Source of the DNA: CAYQCE01 sp964415885
Lineage (GTDB): Bacteria; Zixibacteria; MSB-5A5; JAABVY01; JAHJOQ01
DNA length: 64,000 nt
Direction of reading: 5' to 3'
NCBI GenBank assembly: GCA_964415885.1
Contig: CAYQCE010000004.1
Coordinates: forward strand, 1 to 64,000
Both the position numbers and the translations under genes were made by a program. Positions within the stretch are counted from its first letter, which is position 1, and the number at the start of each line of letters is the position of its first letter. The notes under the pieces were generated by a model that saw only the letters and a list, made by a program, of their open reading frames with translations, made no database searches and had not been told where the DNA came from. Below, piece after piece: positions 46,944-55,006 of this stretch.

Positions 46944-48280
46944 TTACGCTTCTTTTTGCCGACGCTCTTAAGGAAACCTTCGAGCACGTCGGCGAGGGTC
47001 GGCTTACCGATCTCCTGCAGATCGTACGTCACTCTCGTCGACGGCTTCTTGACATCGATTACGCGACGCAGATCGATCGGAGTACCGATAATCACGGAAT
47101 CGCAATCAGTCGCAGCTATAGTCTTCTCGAGATCCTTGACCTGCTTGCCGCCGTACCCCATCGCCGGAAGAAGCACGCCGATCCCCGGGTACTTCATAAA
47201 TGTGTCCTTCAGACTGCCCTTCAGGAACGGTCTCGGATCGACGATCTCGGAAGCGCCATACTTGCGTGCCGCCACAACACCGGCGCCATACTGCATTTCG
47301 CCGTGAGTCAGCGTCGGGCCATCCTCTACGACCAGCACACGCTTTCCGCGAATCACGGACGCGTCCTCGACCGAAATCGGGGAGGCGCCGTCGACGACTA
47401 TCGCTTCCGGATTGTACTCGACTATATGCTCGCGCAGTATCTCAACATCATCCGGCTCGGCAGTGTCTATTTTGTTTATCACGAGAACATCGGCCAGGAC
47501 GAAATTAGTCTGTCCGGGGTAGTACGCTATCTCGTGGCCGGGACGGTGCGGATCGACGACGGTAATCTGCAGATCCGGCTCGTAGAAGGATGTATCATTA
47601 TTGCCGCCGTCCCAAACGATGACATCCGCTTCCTTTTCGGCTTCGCGCAGGATCATCTCGTAGTCGACGCCTGCATAAACTACTGTCCCGCGACTGATGT
47701 GCGGCTCGTATTCCTCGCGCTCTTCGATCGTGCATTTGTGCTTGTCGAGATCGGCCATCCTGGCGAATCGCTGGCAAGCCTGCTTTGCGAGATCGCCGTA
47801 AGGCATCGGGTGACGAATCGCCACAACCTTCTTGCCGAGTGCCTTGAGAGCCTCACAAACCCGGCGTGTTGTCTGCGACTTGCCACAACCCGTGCGAACA
47901 GCGGTAATCGCCACGACCGGCTTGGTCGACTTGATCATCGTCTCACGATTACCGAGCATCACGAAATTCGCGCCGGCAGCGTTCACCCACGCTGCCTTGT
48001 CCATCACGTAGGTGAATGGAACATCGGAGTACGAGAACACGACATCGTCCACTTCGTACTTCTCGATCAGGTCAACCAGCTTGTCTTCGGACTCGATCGG
48101 GATTCCCTTCTTATAGAGCTTCCCGGCAAGCTTGGCCGGGTACTTGCGGCCCTCGATGTCCGGGATCTGAGTGGCTGTCATAGCCACTACTTCGTAGTCT
48201 TCATTGTCACGGTAGTAAGTATTGAAATTGTGAAAGTCACGCCCGGCGGCGCCCATAATCAGAACTTTTCTTTTAGCCAT
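46940..48280 (-). CDS. Cyclic 2,3-diphosphoglycerate synthetase-like P-loop protein
   Basis: 446 residues. RKVLIMGAAGRDFHNFNTYYRDN opens an N-terminal Rossmann-like domain; a P-loop AVRTGCGKSQTTRR follows, then VIVWDGGNNDTSFYEPDL, VDPHRPGHE, and NKID (GTPase-like specificity). This matches the family of archaeal cyclic 2,3-diphosphoglycerate synthetase, whose bacterial members are common but poorly understood. Annotation by family only. ATG 48280 is used, with AAGGAGA 8 bases upstream; the open frame extends 15 codons more. First gene of the operon, with a leader of about 230 bases. Confidence 0.83.
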   Translation of the reverse strand: MAKRKVLIMGAAGRDFHNFNTYYRDNEDYEVVAMTATQIPDIEGRKYPAKLAGKLYKKGIPIESEDKLVDLIEKYEVDDVVFSYSDVPFTYVMDKAAWVNAAGANFVMLGNRETMIKSTKPVVAITAVRTGCGKSQTTRRVCEALKALGKKVVAIRHPMPYGDLAKQACQRFARMADLDKHKCTIEEREEYEPHISRGTVVYAGVDYEMILREAEKEADVIVWDGGNNDTSFYEPDLQITVVDPHRPGHEIAYYPGQTNFVLADVLVINKIDTAEPDDVEILREHIVEYNPEAIVVDGASPISVEDASVIRGKRVLVVEDGPTLTHGEMQYGAGVVAARKYGASEIVDPRPFLKGSLKDTFMKYPGIGVLLPAMGYGGKQVKDLEKTIAATDCDSVIIGTPIDLRRVIDVKKPSTRVTYDLQEIGKPTLADVLEGFLKSVGKKKRK

Positions 48281-48473
48281 AAATCCAGTCTCCTTAACCT
48301 GGCGAAAGTTGAGATAGTAACACATAATTCAACGTCAGGCAGGTACTAAACAGAAGACATCATCCAGTAGTGTTCGATCAAATAGTAAGCTGAATCCTCT
48401 ATGAAATACTTAAGTGAGAACATACCTAAAACCGTGTGTCACAACCAATCGCGAATACCGGTGTAAATTGTCC

Positions 48474-48501
48474 GCGTAAGTGAATTATTTCACAGTTACG
48501 C
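48474..48501 (-). ncRNA. Hairpin in the leader of the cyclic-DPG-synthetase-like operon
   Basis: In the predicted leader RNA, GCGTAA-CT-GTGAA / TTCAC-TTACGC forms an 11-bp stem with a two-base bulge and a 3-5-base loop, close to the 5' end. It has no T-run and sits far from the coding start, so a stabilising or regulatory leader element is more likely than a terminator. I recognise no known riboswitch. Confidence 0.35.
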
Positions 48502-48518
48502 ACCCACATAATCTGACA

Positions 48519-48547
48519 AATATACAGGCCCCCCAACACTCTGTCAA
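48519..48547 (-). promoter_or_regulatory. Strong promoter of the cpgS-like/TCA operon
   Basis: Perfect TTGACA (48542-48547), 17 bases, TATATT (48519-48524). Transcription would begin near 48512, giving a leader of about 230 bases. The 408-base gap 48281-48688 holds this promoter, the leader and no gene. Confidence 0.75.
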
Positions 48548-48688
48548 CCGGTTTACAGGCCTTATTTGATATATAGTTAACCGATTTCTCAAAGTTTGGT
48601 GGGAACTGGAACTGAAATGCGTTGAACATCGATTCGCTATGCCCGAATTTGGCGGATTTCAGCGCATAGACAGGGGGGCAGAGAAGAC

Positions 48689-49462
48689 TCAAATTTCGAT
48701 GACCAGACCTTCTTCCGCGAAAGTCAGACCATTGTAGCCAGGCTTCTCGAAGAAAACTCGTGTGGCGTCGCAATCAAAACCATCCGGCAGGTGTGTAAGC
48801 AGGCATTTCTTGACATTCTTGTCCAGCAGTAGAGACGGCAGACCCTCCAAATCGATGTGCATTCCCTCGATCACGAGAAGCTCGCAGTCTTTCAGATGAT
48901 CCACTATGTCGTCGGTGCCGGCTATGTCCGCTGAATAGAGCAGCTTCTTTGAACCAGCGCTGACCATGAAGCTGAAACACTGCATACGGTTGGCATAGTT
49001 GGCTTTCGCTATGATCTCTGCGGCACCGCTAAGTCCTGCCAGGTGGGAGTTTTCAATCGCTTTGACTGTACAATTTCCACATTCGATCTCCGAGCCGCCG
49101 TCCAGACCTTTCACGTGCACCGAAAAACTCAGCTTACCCGGGAGCAGGTACATTCCTACGAGAATATCTCGGGTCAGTTCCACCGCCTCCGTCGGCACAT
49201 GGATATCAAGCGGTGTCTCACGTCTCTTTAGATGTTCCGTCTGGATGAAAAGCGGTATCCCCGAGAAATGATCAGCGTGCGTGTGAGAAACGAAAATCCC
49301 GTCTATTCTCCCCGCATCTGCGTTTATGCGCCTGACAGCGCTCGAGGCGCCGCCACCGCAGTCGAGCATGAACGCGGAATTCTCGTCTTCAACGATGTAG
49401 CACGAGTGAGCTTTGTCAGGTGACGAGAACCCGGAGGTGCAGCCCACCACGGTCAGTCTCAT
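48689..49462 (-). CDS. Beta-lactamase-fold hydrolase (RNase Z/phosphodiesterase-like)
   Basis: 257 residues with the metallo-beta-lactamase signature FVSHTHADHFSGIPLFIQT, an N-terminal GCTSGFSSPDKAHSCYIVE, and later His ligands in ENSHLAGLS and LLTHLPDGF, plus the Asp in LYSADIAG. The HxHxDH motif shows a two-metal hydrolase. It resembles RNase Z and cyclic-nucleotide phosphodiesterases but lacks the long flexible arm, so the substrate is open. Overlaps the threonine aldolase gene by 4 bases. Confidence 0.87.
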   Translation of the reverse strand: MRLTVVGCTSGFSSPDKAHSCYIVEDENSAFMLDCGGGASSAVRRINADAGRIDGIFVSHTHADHFSGIPLFIQTEHLKRRETPLDIHVPTEAVELTRDILVGMYLLPGKLSFSVHVKGLDGGSEIECGNCTVKAIENSHLAGLSGAAEIIAKANYANRMQCFSFMVSAGSKKLLYSADIAGTDDIVDHLKDCELLVIEGMHIDLEGLPSLLLDKNVKKCLLTHLPDGFDCDATRVFFEKPGYNGLTFAEEGLVIEI

Positions 49463-50493
49463 GCTCCGACTACCTCACGGAATTTCTCCAGAGCGGTCTC
49501 GCATTCCTGACGGGTAACATCGAGATGCGTCACGATCCTTATCCTGCTTTCGGATATCGCGAGCCCGAGGACACCGAGCTTTTGCCATTTCTCTACGACA
49601 AGCGGAGCCGTAATGCCGATCTTCGTGACATCGAATATCACAATATTCGTATGAACCGTATCGAGGTCGATTTTGACGCCCTCGATCTTCGCGAGACCCT
49701 CGGCCAAAAGGCGAGCGTTGTCATGGTCTTCCTTCAGCCGATCTATATGGTTCTCCATTGCATAGATTGCAGCAGCAGCGAGTATGCCAACCTGCCGCAT
49801 ACCGCCACCGAGCATCTTTCGCACGCGCCGGGCGGCGTCGATGAACGACTTTGTGCCGGCGATACACGATCCTATCGGCGCCCCGAGTCCTTTGGAGAAA
49901 CAGACTGAGACCGAGTCTGCACATACGGTGTACGACTCAAACGATATGCCCTCCGCGACGTGTGCATTCCAGAGACGGGCGCCGTCAAGATGCACCCGGA
50001 TGCCGCGCTCGTCGGCGAGCTCGCGCAGCTTTTTCATCTCATAGAGCGGGAAGACCGTGCCGCCAGCACGGTTGTGCGTGTTCTCCATACAGATCAGCTT
50101 CGTGCCCGGTGTGTGAAGTGATTGCTCCTTGAGAAGCGGCTCCACCTGCTCGCGAGTAATCACGCCATTCGAACCATCGATCATGTTCGTCTGTAGTCCC
50201 GAAAACACCGCAGCGTTGGCGACTTCATAATTCACCACATGTCCGAAACGCTCGACAATAATCTCGTCGCCGGGAGAGGTATGGACTTTAAGGCAGATCG
50301 CATTTCCCATTGAGCCGGAAGGCACGTACAGGGCGTCTTCCTTGCCCAGCCTCTCGGCGACCATAGCCTGAAGGCGATTCACGGTTGGATCGTCACCGAA
50401 CACATCATCGCCCACCTCGGCCTCGGTCATGGCCTTGCGCATCGCTTTCGTCGGTTTGGTGACTGTGTCTGAGCGCAGATCGATGTAATTCAT
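49459..50493 (-). CDS. ltaE: Low-specificity L-threonine aldolase
   Basis: PLP enzyme that cleaves threonine or allo-threonine to glycine and acetaldehyde. IDLRSDTVTKPTKAMRKAM, GDDVFGDDPTVNRLQ, VHLDGARLWNAHVA and the PLP lysine in VCFSKGLGAPIGS are diagnostic. 344 residues from ATG 50493; a TTG 13 codons upstream is inside the next gene. Converges with normal family length. Confidence 0.95.
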   Translation of the reverse strand: MNYIDLRSDTVTKPTKAMRKAMTEAEVGDDVFGDDPTVNRLQAMVAERLGKEDALYVPSGSMGNAICLKVHTSPGDEIIVERFGHVVNYEVANAAVFSGLQTNMIDGSNGVITREQVEPLLKEQSLHTPGTKLICMENTHNRAGGTVFPLYEMKKLRELADERGIRVHLDGARLWNAHVAEGISFESYTVCADSVSVCFSKGLGAPIGSCIAGTKSFIDAARRVRKMLGGGMRQVGILAAAAIYAMENHIDRLKEDHDNARLLAEGLAKIEGVKIDLDTVHTNIVIFDVTKIGITAPLVVEKWQKLGVLGLAISESRIRIVTHLDVTRQECETALEKFREVVGA

Positions 50494-50521
50494 GCGGAAA
50501 TCCGTCCTTTCCGAAGATCCC

Positions 50522-51160
50522 TCATCCGACAAACCTGATGAGAATGTGCATTGTCAATCCTGATACGAGCGGGACCGATAGATTGTCATCCACCTTTGCA
50601 CTGAAGGCCTCGGTGAAAGTGCCGACAACTGCTCCAATTGCACCGATCCACAATGGCACTCCCGGGACCAGAGCTACCGGGATCAGGCAGGAGAGAAAAA
50701 AGGCCGTGGAGCCCTCAACCGACTTGCTGTTGCGGAATTTGTGTCTGCCCCACTTTCGCCCTATAAGCGCACCAGCGCTGTCGCCTATGATTATGAAAGC
50801 GAGCGCACAAACAGCCACGGGTTTCGAGAACATCAGCACCGTAGCGACGGTCGCGATCATTATCCAGCTCGCACCGGTCAGCTTTCGAGATTCGTGGGGA
50901 CGGATGAGCGGTCCCCAGATCCAGGCCACCCAACTCCACAGCTTCCATCCGCCAAGCCGAGCGGCATCGAAGAGCACGATCAGAAATGCTGCGGGAATCA
51001 GGATGCTGAGCGCAATTGTCTTACCGAGTATGAAGTATCCAATCGGCATTATCAGCGCAAAGAGATGAGTGGCTTTACGCCATCCCTCCTTGTCATAGCT
51101 GATATTTGCCTCTTCAACCATATCCATACCAGCAGACAAATGTCGATCAGACTCAGTCAT
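50522..51160 (-). CDS. CTP-dependent lipid kinase-like membrane protein (Dgk1/dolichol kinase/CdsA-like)
   Basis: 212 residues, six or seven hydrophobic segments. KEGWRKATHLFALIMP carries the R-K-x-x-H of the dolichol/phytol/diacylglycerol kinase group, and IIGDSAGALIGRKWGRHKF...NSKSVEGSTAFF is its second motif (GDxxAxxxGxxxG...KSxEG). Members phosphorylate or cytidylylate polyprenols or diacylglycerol using CTP. The actual lipid is unknown; it could recycle undecaprenol or diacylglycerol in the envelope. Confidence 0.8.
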   Translation of the reverse strand: MTESDRHLSAGMDMVEEANISYDKEGWRKATHLFALIMPIGYFILGKTIALSILIPAAFLIVLFDAARLGGWKLWSWVAWIWGPLIRPHESRKLTGASWIMIATVATVLMFSKPVAVCALAFIIIGDSAGALIGRKWGRHKFRNSKSVEGSTAFFLSCLIPVALVPGVPLWIGAIGAVVGTFTEAFSAKVDDNLSVPLVSGLTMHILIRFVG

Positions 51161-51172
51161 TGAGCTTTTTGA

Positions 51173-53014
51173 TCAGGGTGTCACCGGAACAGAATCGACC
51201 ACAATCATGGAATCCGGATCAGCCATCTCGAGCGAACCACTCTGGATTGTTGTGTCCGGTTGACTCTCCTCTACCTCCTGGAACACGAATGCCCGCACCA
51301 GGGCGCTGTCTACGTCGACCGTCTTGCCCTCGAAAAGATCTTCGAGAAATGCCTGACGTGCGGAGTCGTTGTGCGCAGTCGCAATCCTGGCGTGAATCTC
51401 ATTCCTGACCTCCGAGAACTCTCGCATGGGCCTCCTGTCCTCGAGCTTAATCAAATGATACCCATAATCCGTTCGAATCGGGCGCGAAACACTGCCAACA
51501 TCCAGAATCCAGGCGGCGTTGAAGAACTTGATCGGCATCTCATCGCGAGAAATGTAGCCAAGGTCGTAGAGAGATTCTCGAATCTCCTCGTCACCGGGAT
51601 AGTACTTCATTGCCATTTCGTCAAAATCCGCGCCATCCGCGATTTTTCTTCTGACTTCCTCCGCTTGAAGCGAGTCCTCGAAGAGAATGTGCTTCACCTT
51701 GAGCGGTTGTTCGCTGTAGTATTCGTCCTCATGAGCCTCGTAGTATGCCTTAATCTCCTCTTCGGTCGGAGAGTATTCTCTTGGTTGATGGCTCCAGCGA
51801 TAGTGCTGTTCCTTTAGCTGAGTCTCGAATGACTTCGCCTCCTCCAGGACATCCTCGGCCTCGAAATACCCGAGTTTGCGAGCCTCCGCAGCAAGGACAT
51901 GGTGGTTGAGTGTACGGCGCATCGCTGTCTTTTTGTCTTCCGCGTCAAGCCCCGGAAGCCTGTTCACCATCTGGTGGTTGCGAGCAGCATCGATGAATTC
52001 GAAGGTGTAAACAGTGTCCGCGCCATCGATAATGGCAACCCAATCGTTGGGATCGAAAGCCTCGAGATCCTTCTTGAGGAGAGGTTCATTATACACGATG
52101 TCGGCCCGTTTCCGGAGGCTGTCGAGGAAAGCGTCGGCGTGCGCGGTCCGAATCCTGCCATCGAGACCCTGCTTGAGGTAGTCATACAACTCTCCTTCGA
52201 GTTCCATGTAACTCGAGTCTCGGAATGCGAGCATCTTCACGACGTGAAACCCGTAGCGAGTCTTGAAAGCCGGTGAGGTCTCACCCGGTTCGAGCGAGAA
52301 CGCCACGGAGTCGAAAGTCGGCGGAGTCTGTCCTTTCTCGACCCACCCTATGTAACCTCCCTGCGCTCCGGATTGACGGTCGTGCGAATACTCCTTCGCG
52401 AGTTCTCCAAAGTCCTTTCCCCGATCAAGAGCGTCAACCACCTCCTGCATCCGGTCCATGGCGAGAATCTCGACAGAATCCCTGGGAAGCTTCGAGTGGC
52501 TCTCGCCTTCCTCGAGATAGTCGGCCGGATTGGTCGAGACAAGAATCTGCGCTATCTCGGCACCGATGGGTGTGAAGAACATCCGTTTGTTGTTCTCATA
52601 GAAAGTGTCGACATCCTCCGGAGTAATCTCCGGTGCTTCCGCCACAATGTCGTCCCACATATTCGCCAGTGCTATCCGACGGACATGCTCCCGCAGTCTC
52701 CTCTGCGCCGCAGCGATAGTGTCGATCGAGAAATCCTTCGCACGCTCCTTGATGATATCAGCTATTAACATCTCCTCAACGGCCTTGAAATTGTATTGGG
52801 CTGTGTCTTTGACGCGATTAAGCCTTGTAGCCTCCTCCCAGCCCATTCCACTCAGAACTTCGTTGAGGTCGGCGAGCGTGAACGCCTCGCCGTCCATTCG
52901 CGCAACCTCCCGCGATAGATCGAAAGTCTTAGTCTCCTGCTGCTTGTCCCCGCACGAGAGAACGAGCGCGATTAAAACAACCGGAACAGAGAACGGTACG
53001 CCGATTCTTATCAT
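51173..53014 (-). CDS. PpiC/SurA-type peptidyl-prolyl isomerase lipoprotein
   Basis: 613 residues. A lipoprotein signal (LIALVLSC, Cys near residue 21) shows periplasmic attachment to a membrane. Two parvulin-like domains are visible: one at roughly 145-265 (IGAEIAQILVST to FKTRYGFHVVKML), one at roughly 430-530 (LKVKHILFEDS to IRTDYGYHLIKLEDR). Between and before them are helical SurA-N-like chaperone parts. Probably a folding factor for outer-membrane or secreted proteins; its gene follows that of a PorV-like outer membrane protein by 27 bases. Confidence 0.88.
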   Translation of the reverse strand: MIRIGVPFSVPVVLIALVLSCGDKQQETKTFDLSREVARMDGEAFTLADLNEVLSGMGWEEATRLNRVKDTAQYNFKAVEEMLIADIIKERAKDFSIDTIAAAQRRLREHVRRIALANMWDDIVAEAPEITPEDVDTFYENNKRMFFTPIGAEIAQILVSTNPADYLEEGESHSKLPRDSVEILAMDRMQEVVDALDRGKDFGELAKEYSHDRQSGAQGGYIGWVEKGQTPPTFDSVAFSLEPGETSPAFKTRYGFHVVKMLAFRDSSYMELEGELYDYLKQGLDGRIRTAHADAFLDSLRKRADIVYNEPLLKKDLEAFDPNDWVAIIDGADTVYTFEFIDAARNHQMVNRLPGLDAEDKKTAMRRTLNHHVLAAEARKLGYFEAEDVLEEAKSFETQLKEQHYRWSHQPREYSPTEEEIKAYYEAHEDEYYSEQPLKVKHILFEDSLQAEEVRRKIADGADFDEMAMKYYPGDEEIRESLYDLGYISRDEMPIKFFNAAWILDVGSVSRPIRTDYGYHLIKLEDRRPMREFSEVRNEIHARIATAHNDSARQAFLEDLFEGKTVDVDSALVRAFVFQEVEESQPDTTIQSGSLEMADPDSMIVVDSVPVTP

Positions 53015-53041
53015 CTCACTCTTGATCCTTTCTTAAGGAAA

Positions 53042-53989
53042 TCATTTCATGCTGTAGAGAAGAGAAATCCTGAAGCTGTCGTCAATATCTTTTTCCTGCA
53101 AAAACGCTATATCTATCGCAATCTTTGACAGAGATACACCCCCGCCAAGCGTCAAACGTCCGACATCGGAGCCAATTCGCCCGAACACTGCATTCATATA
53201 GCCAACCTCGAAACCGAAACGACTGTCGGCAGAAATTGAACCCATCCAGTACTGCGCGGCATCACGGTAATTCTCGAATTTGAGGTCGGCGTCGATAGCA
53301 GCGGTAATCACAAAATCTCCGATTCGCCTGCTCGCACCGATTCCCGGTATCACCGTCGGGTAGATACTCTCATCGGTTCCGTTGTCGTACGAAAGCAGAG
53401 TCGTCGTCGCGTCACGCACCATCAGCCCGGCAGTAATCAAGCGGCTTATTCTGTACTGGGCTCCGATGTCGGCGCCCAATCCGTACGCCGAATTGTCTGC
53501 TATGTCTCGGTAGATAAACCTGGCGGAGACACCAAGGCTTAATCTCTCATAACGGGCCGTTGAATACGAGACGAGTAGCTGATAATCTGCGTGCCCCGAT
53601 TCCTTTACCACTACCGGCCGATTGAGGCTGTAATCCCACTCAGTCAGCCTTATTCCGCCACCACCCAGTCGAGTCAGTGTGAACCCGCCATAGGTCCGGT
53701 TTTCAGGGGAGCCGAGCGGAGTGGCGAAGGCGATGTAGTCATGATTCAGCAACGATCCGAATGTCTCGGAGTGCATGAATGCAAGCTGACGATACTCCGT
53801 GCCTGTAAGCCCGGCCGGATTCCAGAACCCGGATGTCGCGTCGTCGCATATTGCGGAGAACGCCCCGCCCATTCCGAGTGCACGCCCTCCGACACCGAGG
53901 TGAAACGGATCCCCGGCGTACTTTGCTCCGTACGAAACCGAACACAACAGTGCAAGCAAAACCGATGTAACAAAAGAAGATAACTTCAT
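53042..53989 (-). CDS. PorV/PorQ-like outer membrane beta-barrel protein
   Basis: 315 residues: a signal peptide (MKLSSFVTSVLLALLCSVSYG) then GVGGRALGMGGAFSAICDDATSGFWNPAGLTG, the typical opening of the UPF0164/PorV family of FCB bacteria, and alternating beta-strand text to the end, finishing FRISLLYSMK. PorV takes part in type IX secretion, while other members are of unknown role. ATG 53989 stands only 7 bases after a good -10 box, implying a leaderless mRNA; the longer open frame would start inside the -35. Confidence 0.82.
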   Translation of the reverse strand: MKLSSFVTSVLLALLCSVSYGAKYAGDPFHLGVGGRALGMGGAFSAICDDATSGFWNPAGLTGTEYRQLAFMHSETFGSLLNHDYIAFATPLGSPENRTYGGFTLTRLGGGGIRLTEWDYSLNRPVVVKESGHADYQLLVSYSTARYERLSLGVSARFIYRDIADNSAYGLGADIGAQYRISRLITAGLMVRDATTTLLSYDNGTDESIYPTVIPGIGASRRIGDFVITAAIDADLKFENYRDAAQYWMGSISADSRFGFEVGYMNAVFGRIGSDVGRLTLGGGVSLSKIAIDIAFLQEKDIDDSFRISLLYSMK

Positions 53990-53996
53990 GATTCGA

Positions 53997-54025
53997 ATGA
54001 TACCCGTCATGCCGCTATCTGTCAA
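53997..54025 (-). promoter_or_regulatory. Promoter of the PorV-like operon (leaderless)
   Basis: TTGACA (54020-54025), 17 bases, TATCAT (53997-54002). The expected start of transcription falls at or within a base or two of the ATG at 53989. Confidence 0.65.
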
Positions 54026-54062
54026 TACAAATGAGAACGGACTGGGTTTCTGATTTTGCTCA

Positions 54063-54093
54063 ACAAAAAAGGGAGCGGAATAAATCCGCTCCC
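54063..54093 (-). terminator. Rho-independent terminator after the HMA-protein gene
   Basis: GGGAGCGGA-TTTA-TTCCGCTCCC followed by TTTTTTG on the minus strand, about 35 bases past the stop. Confidence 0.9.
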
Positions 54094-54124
54094 AGATTTC
54101 GATGAGTTCTCGGTGCAGTCTTAC

Positions 54125-54814
54125 TTACTTGCCGGAGCAGGATAAACCTGCCTTCGTCTCGGCACCGGCAGATGCATTCGAGACCTTCGCATTGCCGTTA
54201 CCGTCGGCAAAGCTCTTCAACTCTTCAGCACTGTAAGCGCCTTCCTGCGCATGATATCCGGCGTTCTCGATTGCCTTGACGATATCATTCGAGGAGCACT
54301 TCTCACTGTCAAAATCGACATCGGCAATGCCGCTCTTGTGGCAGACGCCTACCGAACGTACGCCTTCGACTTTCTTGATGGCTTCAGCGACCTGGGCCTC
54401 ACAGCCACTGCAGACCATGTAGGCAACACCAAAGAGCGTGTGGGCGCTGGCCGGGGTGGCGGCAGATGTAGTCACGCTGGCACCCTTGTCCATGCAGCAA
54501 GCCTTGGCGGAAGCAGTGGTGGCTCTCGCGCCGGGGCACGGCATATCGCACGGCTTGCTGCAGTCCTTTGCCTTGTCCGCGCTGGCAGTTGTGGTCTTCA
54601 CGCCGTCACAGGACTTTGCGCTGGCGTCCCTTACGCTCGCCCTGGCATGATCGCCACAATTCGTTCCACCAGCATTGGCCTTGATTACCTCGGCCTTGTC
54701 GGCGCGAGCGGTCTTAGTCTTGTCGCCACAAGCATAGCCCGTTGCGGGCGCCATTGCAAATGCGACCAGCGCGAAAATTGCGACCATTGCTGTCAAACCA
54801 CGATGAAGTCTCAT
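54125..54814 (-). CDS. Secreted Cys-rich protein with heavy-metal-associated (HMA) domain
   Basis: 229 residues. A signal peptide (about 1-28, ending APATGYA) exports it. Residues about 29-125 are low-complexity Ala/Lys/Thr/Asp text with many cysteines (CGDK, NCGD, SCDG, DCSKPCDMPC, ACCMDK). Residues about 130-200 are an HMA fold with the metal site MVCSGCEAQ and the end IENAGYHAQ. HMA domains usually bind Cu(I), Zn or Cd in the cytoplasm, so an exported one is uncommon. ATG 54814 is used because GGAGGGAGAAC precedes it. Next to a secreted thioredoxin-like protein. Confidence 0.85.
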   Translation of the reverse strand: MRLHRGLTAMVAIFALVAFAMAPATGYACGDKTKTARADKAEVIKANAGGTNCGDHARASVRDASAKSCDGVKTTTASADKAKDCSKPCDMPCPGARATTASAKACCMDKGASVTTSAATPASAHTLFGVAYMVCSGCEAQVAEAIKKVEGVRSVGVCHKSGIADVDFDSEKCSSNDIVKAIENAGYHAQEGAYSAEELKSFADGNGNAKVSNASAGAETKAGLSCSGK

Positions 54815-54940
54815 GTTCTCCCTCCGATGAGTTTGAGTTATAAAAACCAACTATCTTCTAAACAAATCTTCTGTTCAGTTTTACGGTTTCGTTCGTCAAT
54901 CAGTAACGACGACTAACTTTGTCCTCTTTGTATTACGTTA

Positions 54941-54963
54941 AACCAATCCCATTCGGATTAGTT
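54941..54963. promoter_or_regulatory. Inverted repeat upstream of the HMA-protein gene
   Basis: AACCAATCC and GGATTAGTT (8 of 9 paired) flank a 5-base centre, between the thioredoxin-like gene and the HMA gene. There is no T-run, so an operator is more likely than a terminator. Confidence 0.35.
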
Positions 54964-55006
54964 CCGTTAAATTTCTGTAATGTAAGAGGATAAATCGATC
55001 CGAGAA

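Noticed and set aside
44707..48349. Several long plus-strand open frames opposite cca, arcC and the P-loop gene
   Set aside because: They lie antisense to well-recognised genes, show no family motifs and no ribosome sites; codon bias of the true strand keeps them open.
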